Shown: piece by piece, positions 49,166-57,821 of the stretch | How positions within the stretch are numbered: position 1 is the stretch's first letter | Layout of the letters: every line of letters begins with the position of its first letter | Source of the DNA: DASUNQ01 sp044866775 | GTDB taxonomy: Bacteria > Acidobacteriota > Thermoanaerobaculia > Multivoradales > UBA5704 | Direction: 5' to 3' | Assembly (NCBI GenBank): GCA_044866775.1 | Contig: JBIOUG010000116.1 | Span: 1 to 64,000, forward strand | DNA: 64,000 bases | The notes under the pieces: generated by a model | What the model saw: the letters and a program-made list of their open reading frames with translations, nothing else | Told to the model about the DNA's origin: nothing | The model's database searches: none | Translations under genes and position numbers: made by a program

Positions 49166-50506
49166 ATGAGCAGCACCGAAGGCACGCCGCGACCCCGCCG
49201 CTTCTTCGTCGAGACGTGGGGCTGCCAGATGAACGAGCTGGACAGCCAGCGTCTCGCCGGCCAGCTCATGCAGCAAGGCGTCCTGCCGACCCGGGCGCCG
49301 GAGGACGCCGACGTCATCCTCCTCAACTCCTGCAGCGTGCGCGAGAAGGCGGAGCAGAAAGTCTACTCGCGCCTGGGCGAGTACCGCCGTCTCAAGGAGC
49401 ACAATCGGGACCTGCTCATCGGGCTCTGCGGCTGTGTGGCGCAGCAGGAGGGAGAGCGGGCGCTCGCCCGGGTGCCGGACCTGGACTTCGTCCTCGGGCC
49501 GGCGCGAGTGGGGGAGCTGGGCCGGGTGATCGCCGAGCGGCGCGCCGGCCGCCGGGTGGTGGCTACCGGGTTCCCCGAGCAGCGCCCTTACGACATCGAC
49601 GCGATCTCCCGGGACGGCGAGTACAAGGGCATGGTGACGATCATCGAGGGGTGCAACAAGAACTGCACCTTCTGCATCGTGCCCAGCACGCGCGGCCCGG
49701 AGCGCAGCCGGCCGCTGGCCGACGTCGTGCGTGAGGTGCGGCACCTGCTCGACTACGGCTTCGTCGAGATCGAGCTGCTCGGGCAGACGGTCAACCATTG
49801 GCGGGAGCCCGGCGGCGCGGCGGACTTCGCCGACCTCCTGGCCGCCGTCGCCGGCCTCGACGGCCTGCAGCGCCTCCGCTTCGTCACTTCCTTCCCGCGC
49901 GACTTCACGCCGCGCATGGTGGAGCAGGTGGCGCGGCACGAGGTGATCTGCCCTTATCTCCACCTGCCCGTCCAGTCCGGCTCCGACCGCGTGCTGCGGC
50001 GGATGGGGCGCGGCTACACGCGCGCCGAGTACCTCGAGCTGGCCGGTCGGCTGCGCGCGGCGCGGCCGCGGCTGGCGCTCTCGTCCGACGTCATCGTCGG
50101 CTTTCCCGGCGAGACGGAGGAAGACTTCCAACAGACGATCGAGCTCGTGCAGGAGGTCCGCTTCGCCTGCCTCTACGCCTTCAAGTACTCGCCGCGGCCG
50201 CTCACCGCGGCGCCGCGCCTCGACGGCGCGGTGCCGGCCGAGGTCGCGGACGAGCGCCTGCAGCGTCTCTTCGCGATGCAGGAGGAGATCCAGCGCGAAC
50301 TCAACGGTGCGCTGGTAGGGGAAGAGCACACGGTGCTGGCGACCGGCTGGGGCCGGCAGCCCGGGGTGCAGACCGGGCGCACCACCTGCCATCGCGTGGT
50401 CGTCTTCGAGACTGGCGCCAACCCGGTGCCGCTCGGCCAGCTCACCCGCGTGCGCATCGACAAGGCGCTCCCGCACAGTCTCCTGGCAACACGCCTCGCC
50501 GCCTAG
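49166..50506 (+). CDS. miaB: tRNA-2-methylthio-N6-dimethylallyladenosine synthase
   Basis: A 446-residue radical-SAM methylthiotransferase modifying A37 of tRNAs. The N-terminal UPF0004 domain has the auxiliary-cluster cysteines in ETWGCQMNELDSQ, LLNSCSVREKAEQK and GLCGCVAQQEG. The radical-SAM motif is EGCNKNCTFCIVPSTRGPERS (C-x3-C-x2-C, about residue 160). The C-terminal TRAM domain ends LTRVRIDKALPHSLLATRL. Length and motif spacing are normal. Confidence 0.96.
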   Translation: MSSTEGTPRPRRFFVETWGCQMNELDSQRLAGQLMQQGVLPTRAPEDADVILLNSCSVREKAEQKVYSRLGEYRRLKEHNRDLLIGLCGCVAQQEGERALARVPDLDFVLGPARVGELGRVIAERRAGRRVVATGFPEQRPYDIDAISRDGEYKGMVTIIEGCNKNCTFCIVPSTRGPERSRPLADVVREVRHLLDYGFVEIELLGQTVNHWREPGGAADFADLLAAVAGLDGLQRLRFVTSFPRDFTPRMVEQVARHEVICPYLHLPVQSGSDRVLRRMGRGYTRAEYLELAGRLRAARPRLALSSDVIVGFPGETEEDFQQTIELVQEVRFACLYAFKYSPRPLTAAPRLDGAVPAEVADERLQRLFAMQEEIQRELNGALVGEEHTVLATGWGRQPGVQTGRTTCHRVVVFETGANPVPLGQLTRVRIDKALPHSLLATRLAA

Positions 50507-50545
50507 TTGATTCTGATTCGAGCCGGCGCGTGCCGTTCGATTTCC

Positions 50546-50574
50546 TTGACCTCGGGCTCTGCGCCCCCCACAAT
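50546..50574 (+). promoter_or_regulatory. Promoter giving a probably leaderless mRNA
   Basis: TTGACC (50546-50551), a 17-bp spacer and CACAAT (50569-50574). The -10 ends six bases before the ATG at 50581, so the transcription start should coincide with the start codon. Confidence 0.6.
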
Positions 50575-50580
50575 AGCTCC

Positions 50581-51081
50581 ATGAGTCAGGGCAACCACGA
50601 GGTCCGGATGGAGATCAAGGGGTTGATGCTCGACCCCACCTCCAACGTCCCGATCGTCATCCTGCGCGACGCCGAGAGCGAGCTGTTCCTGCCGATCTGG
50701 ATCGGCGGCTTCGAGGCGCATGCCATCGCGCTCAAGATCGAAGGCGTGGAGGTCCCCCGCCCCCTCACCCATGACCTGCTGCGCTCGATAGTGGAGAGCC
50801 TGGGGGCGGTGGTGGAGAAGATCGTGATCTCCGACCTCAAGGAGAACACCTTCTTCGCTCTCATCCACGTCGTGCACGAGAACGGAACCCTCGCCATCGA
50901 CTCTCGCCCGAGCGATGCGATCGCGCTCGCTCTGCGGACCGACGCGCCGATCTTCGTCCTCCGCTCGGTGCTCGAGAAGGCGCAGGCGGTGGACCTCGCG
51001 AGCCAGGCGAGCGACGAAGAGAAGCTCCGCAAGTGGCTCGAGGAAATCAGTCCCGAGGAGCTCGGGAAGTACACGATGTAG
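50581..51081 (+). CDS. Bifunctional nuclease family protein (DUF151)
   Basis: A 166-residue protein of the DUF151/BFN family. It shows VRMEIKGLMLDPTSNVPIVILRDAESELFLPIWIG, EAHAIALKIEGVEVPRPLTHDLL, and IDSRPSDAIALALRTDAPIFV. Family members have nuclease activity reported in plants and are widespread in bacteria with unclear role. A short extra C-terminal helix (SDEEKLRKWLEEISPEELGKYTM) is a UvrB/UvrC-like motif seen in some members. Its predicted mRNA is leaderless. Confidence 0.92.
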   Translation: MSQGNHEVRMEIKGLMLDPTSNVPIVILRDAESELFLPIWIGGFEAHAIALKIEGVEVPRPLTHDLLRSIVESLGAVVEKIVISDLKENTFFALIHVVHENGTLAIDSRPSDAIALALRTDAPIFVLRSVLEKAQAVDLASQASDEEKLRKWLEEISPEELGKYTM

Positions 51082-51228
51082 CGCGACCGGACGGCAGCTC
51101 CGCAGCCCGGGCCGGTCTCGCTGTTCCTCAGTCCTCCCTTCTAAGTAGCCTTCTACGAGTGTGTTAGCGCCATTGTCGGCGCGCCGACATCGGGCTCGAA
51201 GCGCGTCTCTCCGCAAGCGCCTTCCGCC

Positions 51229-51257
51229 TTGACCCCGCGCGAGAGCGCCACTACACT
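51229..51257 (+). promoter_or_regulatory. Promoter of the parA-parB operon
   Basis: TTGACC (51229-51234), a 17-bp spacer and TACACT (51252-51257). The -10 ends 11 bases before the ATG at 51269, so the leader would be about five bases. Confidence 0.6.
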
Positions 51258-51268
51258 GGCTGCCGTTC

Positions 51269-52030
51269 ATGATCATCGCGATCGCCAACCAGAAGGGCGG
51301 GGTCGGCAAGACCACCACCGCGATCAACCTCGCCGCAGGTCTCGCCAACAAGGGCATCAAGACGCTGCTGGTCGACCTCGACCCGCAGGCGAACAGCACG
51401 ATGTCGTTCCTCGACATCCATCAGCTCAACGGCGGCTCGGTCTATGAGGCGCTGACCGAGACCAACGTGCGCTTCGCCGACATCCTGCGGCCGTCGGACA
51501 AGATCCCCAACCTCTTCCTGGCGCCGTCGAACATCGCGCTGGCCAAGATCGAGGCCAAGCTGATGGGGGAGCTCGACAGCCACTTCCGCCTCAAGGACGA
51601 GCTGCAGCAGGTGCAGGACCAGTTCTCGTTCGTGATCATCGACACGCCGCCGACGCTGGGGATCATCACCGTCAATGCCCTGGTGGCCGCGACACACGTG
51701 CTGATCCCGATCCAGGCGAGTTACTTCGCGCTCGAGGGGACGGACGACCTGCTCGAGACGATCGACAAGATCAAGCTGCGCGCGAACCCGCAGCTCCAGA
51801 TCCTCGGTGCCTTGATCACGCTCTATGACAAGCGGACCCTCCTCGCCAAGGACATCAACGACCAGATCCAGAAGGTCTTCGGCTCGAAGGTCTTCCGGAC
51901 GGTGATCACGAAGAGCGTGCGGCTCGAGGAGAGCCCCGCGTATCGCGAGTCGATCTTCACCTTCGCGCCGCGCTCGACCGGCGCCTACGAGTACTACCAG
52001 CTCTCCGAGGAGGTGCTCAGCCGTGTCTGA
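51269..52030 (+). CDS. parA: ParA-family chromosome-partitioning ATPase
   Basis: A 253-residue deviant-Walker ATPase: IIAIANQKGGVGKTTTAINLAAGL at residues 2-26, LLVDLDPQANSTMSFL, FVIIDTPPTLGIITVNAL. It forms DNA-bound dimers that pull ParB-parS complexes. It overlaps parB by eight bases. Length is typical of chromosomal ParA. The genes are not next to gidA/gidB, so this window need not be the origin region. Confidence 0.94.
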   Translation: MIIAIANQKGGVGKTTTAINLAAGLANKGIKTLLVDLDPQANSTMSFLDIHQLNGGSVYEALTETNVRFADILRPSDKIPNLFLAPSNIALAKIEAKLMGELDSHFRLKDELQQVQDQFSFVIIDTPPTLGIITVNALVAATHVLIPIQASYFALEGTDDLLETIDKIKLRANPQLQILGALITLYDKRTLLAKDINDQIQKVFGSKVFRTVITKSVRLEESPAYRESIFTFAPRSTGAYEYYQLSEEVLSRV

Positions 52031-52892
52031 GCCGGCCAAGAAGCGGGGGCTCCCGCTGCGGGTCAAGATGCGCCACGACACGCACTTCGTGGAGGCGCTG
52101 ACCGCGCGCCACGAGACGCCGGTGGGCCGCATGGTGCCGCTGGCGGCGATCGAGCCCGACCCGAATCAGCCGCGCTCCAGCATGGGCGACCTCGGCGAGC
52201 TGGTGGCATCGATCCGCGACAAGGGGGTGCTCGAGCCGATCCTGATCCGGCCGGTTCCCCCGGAGGAGCTGGCACCGGCAGGCGCCCCTTTCCGGATCAT
52301 CTCCGGCGAGCGACGCTACCGCGCCGCGCAGGAGGCGGGGCTCTTCGAGATCCCCGCGATCGAGATGGAGGTGACCGAGGAAGAGGCGCTCGAGATCGCG
52401 CTGATCGAGAACCTCCAGCGCAAGGACCTCACCCCCTTTGAAGAGGCCGAGGGCTACCGCGCCCTCGCCGAGCGGCACGGCTACACGCACGAGGAGATCG
52501 CCGAAGCGGTCGGGAAGGCGCGCACGGTCGTCACCGAGAGCCTCTCGCTTCTCGCCATGCCCCCCCGCGTCCGCGACACGGTCCAGGGACTCGGCATCAC
52601 CTCGAAGTCGCTCCTCCTCGAGGTCCTGAAGGCCGGCCAAGAGCCCGCCATGATCGGCCTCCTCGAAGAGGTCGCCACCCGCGGCCTCAACCGCGACGAC
52701 CTCCGCCGCCGCCTGCGCAAAGAGAAGGCCGGACACCCGAGGCGCAGAAAGCCCTACACCTTCAAGTTCCGCGCACCCGACAAGACCTACAGCCTCTCCC
52801 TGACCTTCCGCCAGAGCGAAGTCGACCGCACCGACCTAATCCGCGCCCTCGAGCAGATCCTCACCGACCTGCGCAACGCCGCCGCTCGCTGA
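52023..52892 (+). CDS. parB: ParB/RepB/Spo0J-family partition protein
   Basis: A 289-residue CTP-dependent DNA clamp. The N-terminal nuclease-like domain has VPLAAIEPDPNQPRSSMGDL and SGERRYRAAQEAGL (CTP-binding arginines), followed by IENLQRKDLTPFEEAEGY, a helix-turn-helix (YTHEEIAEAVGKARTVVTESLSLLAMP), and a C-terminal dimerisation segment. An overlap with parA implies coupled translation. I could not find a canonical parS (TGTTTCACGTGAAACA-like) in the window. Confidence 0.93.
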   Translation: MSEPAKKRGLPLRVKMRHDTHFVEALTARHETPVGRMVPLAAIEPDPNQPRSSMGDLGELVASIRDKGVLEPILIRPVPPEELAPAGAPFRIISGERRYRAAQEAGLFEIPAIEMEVTEEEALEIALIENLQRKDLTPFEEAEGYRALAERHGYTHEEIAEAVGKARTVVTESLSLLAMPPRVRDTVQGLGITSKSLLLEVLKAGQEPAMIGLLEEVATRGLNRDDLRRRLRKEKAGHPRRRKPYTFKFRAPDKTYSLSLTFRQSEVDRTDLIRALEQILTDLRNAAAR

Positions 52893-52917
52893 GGAGAGGA
52901 GAGGAGAGGAAGAGATC

Positions 52918-53668
52918 ACCGCGCGGGACGGATAGTGGCCGCGTGGGGTGCCGGTCCTCCGGTCGCTCCAAGTCGCGCCGCTTCGCGGTGCTGGTAGGTG
53001 GGGTTGGGGGCCTGCGGTTCGCACGCGCTGCGCGCGTGCATCACAACGGTCGTGGTAGCTGTGGGGGACGCGCTCCGGTCGCTCCCTGCGGACCGGCACC
53101 CCACGCGGCCACATGACTCGGAACGGCGCCGGCAACGTCGAGAGACGCTGACGGAAAAGCGGGGGGACCACCAGCCAGCTCGGAGCGCCTGCCAAGCCCG
53201 TTGGGAGGGCTGAGCGCTCGCCGATGTCGTCACCCCATTCATCCCGATAAGGCATATTACGTCAATATCCGACCGCTCGAACTCGTGGGAAACGCTCCAC
53301 TGGCCGAGAGGGCGCTCGGATACTGACGTAACATCATGAGAGAGCGCTCTGGACCGCAACTGGGTTAGCCCACGTTCGGGCGGCGCCAGCCTGCGGCCCG
53401 ATCGCGACGAGTCCGCGCAACCTTACCCGACGAATGTTTTCGTCCCTCGACGTCGCTGGCGCCGCCCCGAGTCATGCGGCCGTGTGGGGTGCCGATCCGC
53501 AGGAAGCGACCGGAGCGCGCCCCCCGCAGTCACCACGACCGTTGTGATGCACGCGCGCAGCGCGTGCGAACCTCAGGCCACAAACCCCACCTACCAGCAC
53601 CGCGAAGCGGCGCGACTTGGAGCGACCGGAGGACCGGCACCCACGCGGCCACTATCCGTCCCGCGCGG
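52918..53668. repeat. Compound inverted-repeat element (two 200-bp arms, 350-bp core)
   Basis: The arm at 52918-53120 and the arm at 53467-53668 are inverted copies of each other. Each arm is itself bounded by perfect or near-perfect 23-bp inverted ends, beginning GTGGCCGCGTGGGGTGCCGG at 52935 and reading the reverse complement at 53090-53112 and 53630-53652. A hairpin GCACGCGC/GCGCGTGC lies in each arm. No credible protein gene is seen between parB and queD. The right arm end contains the stop codon of queD (53652-53654). It looks like a pair of MITE-like copies in inverted orientation. Confidence 0.85.
53257..53331. repeat. 16-bp inverted pair within the core of the element
   Basis: TTACGTCAATATCCGA (53257-53272) and the reverse complement, with one mismatch, TCGGATACTGACGTAA (53316-53331), are separated by 43 bases. 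They are much less GC-rich than the surroundings. Confidence 0.75.
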
Positions 53669-54092
53669 GTGCCTTCTCCCACACAGCGGCGAGGTCCTCG
53701 TCCTCCTCGAGCCGCAGCCTCACCAGCTCGGGGGCGGCGCCAGCACTGAAGTGGCTAGCGAGCTCCCGGTGGATCCACGCCACCAGGTTCTCGCTCGAGG
53801 GGATCAAGCCGCCTTCCCCGAACTCGGGCAGCGCCGCGTTCAGGTGCTGGTGGTCGAGGCGGTCGAGGACGTGTGCGGTGACGATCCGGTCGAGCTCCAT
53901 GAGATCGACCACGAAGCCGGTCGTGGGGTCCACGTCCCCCGCCACCTGGACGTAGAGCCGATAGTTGTGCCCGTGCCCGGGCAGGTTGGCGCAGCGGCCG
54001 AAGTGGGCGCGGTTCTCCTGCTCGCTCCACTCGGGGCGGCGATAGACATGGCTGGCGCTGAAGCGGTAGCGGCGCTCTAGCCGAAGCCTCAA
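53652..54092 (-). CDS. queD: 6-carboxy-5,6,7,8-tetrahydropterin synthase-like (QueD/PTPS) protein
   Basis: A 146-residue 6-pyruvoyl-tetrahydropterin synthase homologue, probably for queuosine precursor synthesis. Zinc ligands are visible in RFSASHVYR and PGHGHNYRLYVQV, the catalytic Cys in FGRCANLPGHGH, with DLMELDRIV and PSSENLVAWIHREL following. The start is a TTG at 54092. The last residues PARDG and the stop lie within the right end of the inverted-repeat element, so its C-terminus appears to have been supplied by that insertion. The gene is divergent from lptFG with 37 bases between starts. Confidence 0.9.
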   Translation of the reverse strand: MRLRLERRYRFSASHVYRRPEWSEQENRAHFGRCANLPGHGHNYRLYVQVAGDVDPTTGFVVDLMELDRIVTAHVLDRLDHQHLNAALPEFGEGGLIPSSENLVAWIHRELASHFSAGAAPELVRLRLEEDEDLAAVWEKAPARDG

Positions 54093-54129
54093 CGAGGGGT
54101 CTCTTTCCCGTTCGCCTAGAATCGCCGCC

Positions 54130-56556
54130 GTGAGACTGCGGCTCGATCGCTACATCGCAGCGGAGATCGCCGGCCCTCTGGCGCTCGGGTTCCTAGTCTA
54201 CACGTTCATCCTCCTGCTCCGGTTCCTCTTCCAGTCGGCCGAGATGATCATCCGCCGGGGTCTCCCGGTGTCCGTCGTCGGCGAGCTGCTGCTGCTGAGC
54301 CTGCCGAACATCGTCGTGCTGACCATCCCGATGTCGCTGCTCTTCGGCATCCTCATCGCCGTCGGCCGGATGGCCTCGGACAGCGAGCTCATCGCCCTGC
54401 GCGCCTCGGGCATCAGCCTGCTCAGCCTCTACCGGCCGGTGCTCTTCATTTCGGCGCTCTTCACCGCCCTCAACACCGCGCTCATGGTCTACGCCCTGCC
54501 GTGGGGAAACTCCTCGCTGCAGCAGCTCCGCCTCGACATCCTCACCCAGACCGTCGCCCAGCAGGTCCAGCCGCGCGTCTTCTACGAGGAGTGGGACCCC
54601 TACGTCGTCTACGTCTTCGAGGTGCCGCCCGGGCAGAGCCGGTGGAAGGGAGTGTTCTTGACCGAGTCGGTTCCCTCGGCCGAGAACAACGAGATCACCA
54701 TGGCCGAGTGGGGCGAGGTGCGGGTCGAAGAGCAGGGCGAGCGGGTGGTGCTGCAGCTCCACAACGCCATCCGCCACAAGGTCAACTTCAACTCCCCCGA
54801 CCGCTACGAGATCAGCCGCCACCGCCGCCTGGAGCTGGTCCTCGAGGACCAGTTCACGAGCAGCCAGCGGGCGAAGGTCTCGGTGTCGAAGGGTGTGCGG
54901 GAGCTGACGCTGGCGGAGCTCAAGGCGCTCAGCGTCGATCCCTCCGTCACCGCCGAGCAGCGCAACCTGGCGCACGTCGAAGTGCACAAGAAGTTCGCGA
55001 TCCCGATGGCCTGCCTGGTGTTCGGCCTCTTCGCCCTGCCCCTCGGCTTCAACAACCGGCGCGGCGGCAAGGCCTCCGGCTTCGCGCTGTCGATCGGCGT
55101 CATCCTCCTCTACTACGTCCTGCTCTCGAACGGCGAGGAGGCGGCGCGCTACGGCCGGCTGCCCGCTGGGATTGCCATGTGGGCGCCGAACGTCATCCTG
55201 GCGGCCGCCGGCGTCTTCCTGCTGATGCGGCGCAACCGCGACAAGGGGCTGCTCATGTCGAGCCTCGATCGCTGGTTGCGACGCGACGTCTGGTCGCGGC
55301 TGCTGGCGTTGAAGCGGCTCGGAGGGGCGCGCCGTCGCGGGCGCCCGGCGCAGCAGGCGACAGCGCCCGCGCCGCCCCCCTCCCCCGCCACCAGCGCGGC
55401 GGCCGCACCGCGGCGCCGCGCGAAGGCGCGGCGCGGACTGGTCTTCCGCCTCCCCCGCCCGCGTCTCGTCTTCCCCAACCTCCTCGACCGCTACGTGGCG
55501 CGCCAGTTCGGGTGGGTGCTCGTGCTGGTGCTGCTCTCGGGAGTCAGCCTCTACGTCATCGCCGACCTCTCCGAGACGATCGACGAGATCCTCAAGAACA
55601 AGGTCCCGCGCGACATGGTCCTCGACTACTACAAGTACATGTCGCTGCAGATCTTCTACGACATCGCGCCGATCGTCGTGCTGGTCACGACGCTGATCAC
55701 CTTCTCGCTGCTCTCGCGCACCAGCGAGGTCACGGCGTGCCGGGCGCTCGGGATCAGCCTCTACCGGCTCTCGCTCCCCGCCCTCGCTGCGGCGCTGCTG
55801 GTGGTGGTGTTCGCCGCCTTCCTGCAGGCGGAGGTGCTGCCGGCCTCGAACGAGCGAGTGGCGCAGCTCAAGGACCGCATCCGCGGCCGCGAGGCGGCGC
55901 GCACCTACCGGCGCGCCGACCGCCAGTGGCTCTTCGGTCAGGGGCGCTACATCTACAACTACCTGCACTACGACCCCGACACGCAGAGCCTGCAGCGGCT
56001 GCAGGTCTTCGACTTCGACGAGCGGCACCAGCTCCGCCGCCGCCTGGTGACGGACCGCGCCACCTACGTCGGCCAGGCATGGAAGTTCGAGAACGGTTGG
56101 GCCCGGTCCTTCGACGGCATCGAGGTGACCGACTACGTACGCTTCGAGCAACCGAAGATCGTCCGCTACCCGGAGACGCCCGACTACTTCGACTCCGAGA
56201 TCCGGCCGCCCGAGCAGATGCGCTATGGCGAGCTCAAAGAGTACGTGCGCGAGCTCCAGGAGAGCGGTCAGGCGGTCCCCGAGCTGCTCGTCGAGCTGCA
56301 CGACAAGATCGCCTACCCGGTGGTGTCGCTGGTGATGGCGCTGGTGGCGCTCCCCTTCGCCTTCCGGCTCGGCCGCCAGGGCGCGCTCTACGGCATCGGC
56401 GTGTCGGTGGTGCTGGGGATGGCCTTCCTCGCGGTCTTCGCCTTCTTCCGCACGCTCGGCGAAGCCGGGGCCCTGCCGCCGGCGGCGGCGGTCTGGAGCC
56501 CGAGCGCGGCGTTCGCGATCCTCTCGATCTATCTCTTCCTCGGCGTCAGAACGTAG
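54130..56556 (+). CDS. LptF-LptG fusion: LPS export permease
   Basis: An 808-residue protein carrying two YjgP/YjgQ units in one chain. The first starts MRLRLDRYIAAEIAGPLALGF and ends with three helices (GGKASGFALSIGVILLYYVLLSNGEEAARYG, about residues 310-375). A Pro/Ala/Arg linker (residues about 395-440) leads to a second unit beginning LLDRYVARQFGWVLVLVLLSG, with periplasmic jellyroll and terminal helices (YPVVSLVMALVALPFAFRLGRQGALYGIGV). In most bacteria LptF and LptG are separate proteins. A TAGAAT box (54117-54122) ends seven bases before the GTG, so the mRNA is probably leaderless. Partner LptB is at 40071. Confidence 0.92.
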   Translation: MRLRLDRYIAAEIAGPLALGFLVYTFILLLRFLFQSAEMIIRRGLPVSVVGELLLLSLPNIVVLTIPMSLLFGILIAVGRMASDSELIALRASGISLLSLYRPVLFISALFTALNTALMVYALPWGNSSLQQLRLDILTQTVAQQVQPRVFYEEWDPYVVYVFEVPPGQSRWKGVFLTESVPSAENNEITMAEWGEVRVEEQGERVVLQLHNAIRHKVNFNSPDRYEISRHRRLELVLEDQFTSSQRAKVSVSKGVRELTLAELKALSVDPSVTAEQRNLAHVEVHKKFAIPMACLVFGLFALPLGFNNRRGGKASGFALSIGVILLYYVLLSNGEEAARYGRLPAGIAMWAPNVILAAAGVFLLMRRNRDKGLLMSSLDRWLRRDVWSRLLALKRLGGARRRGRPAQQATAPAPPPSPATSAAAAPRRRAKARRGLVFRLPRPRLVFPNLLDRYVARQFGWVLVLVLLSGVSLYVIADLSETIDEILKNKVPRDMVLDYYKYMSLQIFYDIAPIVVLVTTLITFSLLSRTSEVTACRALGISLYRLSLPALAAALLVVVFAAFLQAEVLPASNERVAQLKDRIRGREAARTYRRADRQWLFGQGRYIYNYLHYDPDTQSLQRLQVFDFDERHQLRRRLVTDRATYVGQAWKFENGWARSFDGIEVTDYVRFEQPKIVRYPETPDYFDSEIRPPEQMRYGELKEYVRELQESGQAVPELLVELHDKIAYPVVSLVMALVALPFAFRLGRQGALYGIGVSVVLGMAFLAVFAFFRTLGEAGALPPAAAVWSPSAAFAILSIYLFLGVRT

Positions 56557-56573
56557 GGCGGCGTCCGCGGCGC

Positions 56574-57815
56574 TCAGAAGCGGCTCAGGTCCCGCCCGAA
56601 CAACGTCGCCTTCACCCAGTCGAAGAGCACCTTGACCTTGTTGGCCGGAGAGACCAGCTTGGTCAAGTAGACCGAGCGCCAGAAGAGCCAGGCGGCGCGC
56701 CCGCTCCACTTGACGCGCGGCAGGTCGGCGAGCGCCCGGCCGGCGCCGACGTAGGCGAGCATCCCCGAGGACTTGAAGCGGAACGGCTCGACCGGCTTCC
56801 CGGCGAGGCGCCGGCGGAGGGTGCGCGCGAGGTACTCGCCCTGCTGCTGCGCCACCTGAGCGGTCGCCGGCAGCGGCTTTTCGCCTACAGCGGCGCAGTC
56901 GCCGAGGGCGTAGACGTCGGGGCGGCCCGGCAGCCGCAGGTACTCGTCGACCCGCAGACGCCCGCGCGCGGTGAGCGGCTCGCCGAGCGCGGCGACGAAC
57001 GGCGCCGGCGCGTTGCCGCCCGCCCAGAGCACGAGGCCCGCCGGCAGGAAGGTGCCGTCGGCGAGCCGCACCCCGTCGCGCTCCACCGCGGCCACCGCCG
57101 CGGCGAGACGCACCTCGATGCCCTCGCGCCCGAAGTGGCGCAGGGCGTAGTCGGCGAGCGCCCGATCGAACCCGGAGAGGATGCGGTCGGCGGCCTCCAC
57201 GAGCACCACCCGCGCGCGCGGCGCCAGCTCGGGATAGCTCTCCAGGAGCTCGCCGTCGAGGAGGTCGTGGATCTCGGCCGCCACCTCGACGCCGGTGGCG
57301 CCGCCGCCGCAGACCACGAAGGTGAGGCGCCGTGCCAGCTCGGCCTCGGCGAGGCCGGGCACCTCGGCGCTAGCGAACTGGTCGAGGATCCCACGCCGCA
57401 CCTCGCGCGCGTCCTCGACGCTCGCCAGCTCCAAGGCGTGCTCGGCCACGCCGGGGATGCCGTAGTCCGCGACCGCCGCGCCCACCGCGATGACCAGCAG
57501 GTCGTAGTCGACCGTGAAGCTCTCCTCCCCCACCGCCGAGGTGCAGCAGACGCGGCGCGCCTCCCACTCGACCGTCTCGGCGCGCGCCTCGATCAGCCGC
57601 ACGCCGCGCAGGCGCCGCCGCACCGGCTCGAGGATGCTGCGGAACTCGACCGTGCCGGCCACCGCCGAAGGCAGGAGCGGCGTGAAGAGAAAGTAATTGC
57701 GCGGGGAGACCAGCGTGACGTCGAAGCGAGAGCGCTCGCGGCGCGAGCGCTCGAGACGGGAAAGCAGGGAGAAGCCGCCGAAGCCGGAGCCGAGGACGAC
57801 GAGCCGGGGAGGCAA
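56574..57815 (-). CDS. NAD(P)/FAD-dependent oxidoreductase, type II NADH dehydrogenase-like
   Basis: A 413-residue membrane-associated flavoprotein passing electrons from NADH to quinone. The FAD-binding Rossmann motif is VVLGSGFGGFSLLSRLER (residues 5-22), a second nucleotide-binding motif is FVVCGGGATGVEVAAEI (about 163), and VYALGDCAAV (about 302) marks the FAD phosphate site. The C-terminal amphipathic tail (LFWRSVYLTKLVSPANKVKVLFDW) should anchor it to the membrane. Start is a TTG at 57815, six bases after the upstream TPR gene stop, so it may be the last gene of that operon. Confidence 0.9.
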   Translation of the reverse strand: MPPRLVVLGSGFGGFSLLSRLERSRRERSRFDVTLVSPRNYFLFTPLLPSAVAGTVEFRSILEPVRRRLRGVRLIEARAETVEWEARRVCCTSAVGEESFTVDYDLLVIAVGAAVADYGIPGVAEHALELASVEDAREVRRGILDQFASAEVPGLAEAELARRLTFVVCGGGATGVEVAAEIHDLLDGELLESYPELAPRARVVLVEAADRILSGFDRALADYALRHFGREGIEVRLAAAVAAVERDGVRLADGTFLPAGLVLWAGGNAPAPFVAALGEPLTARGRLRVDEYLRLPGRPDVYALGDCAAVGEKPLPATAQVAQQQGEYLARTLRRRLAGKPVEPFRFKSSGMLAYVGAGRALADLPRVKWSGRAAWLFWRSVYLTKLVSPANKVKVLFDWVKATLFGRDLSRF

Positions 57816-57821
57816 CTCCGG

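Noticed and set aside
51269..53668. Replication origin or parS next to parAB
   Set aside because: No dnaA boxes, no canonical parS and no gidA/gidB or dnaA genes were seen; parAB alone does not prove an origin.
54193..56709. An 838-residue minus-strand frame opposite lptFG
   Set aside because: Repetitive charged shadow composition; the plus-strand LptF/LptG motifs and membrane helices are clear.
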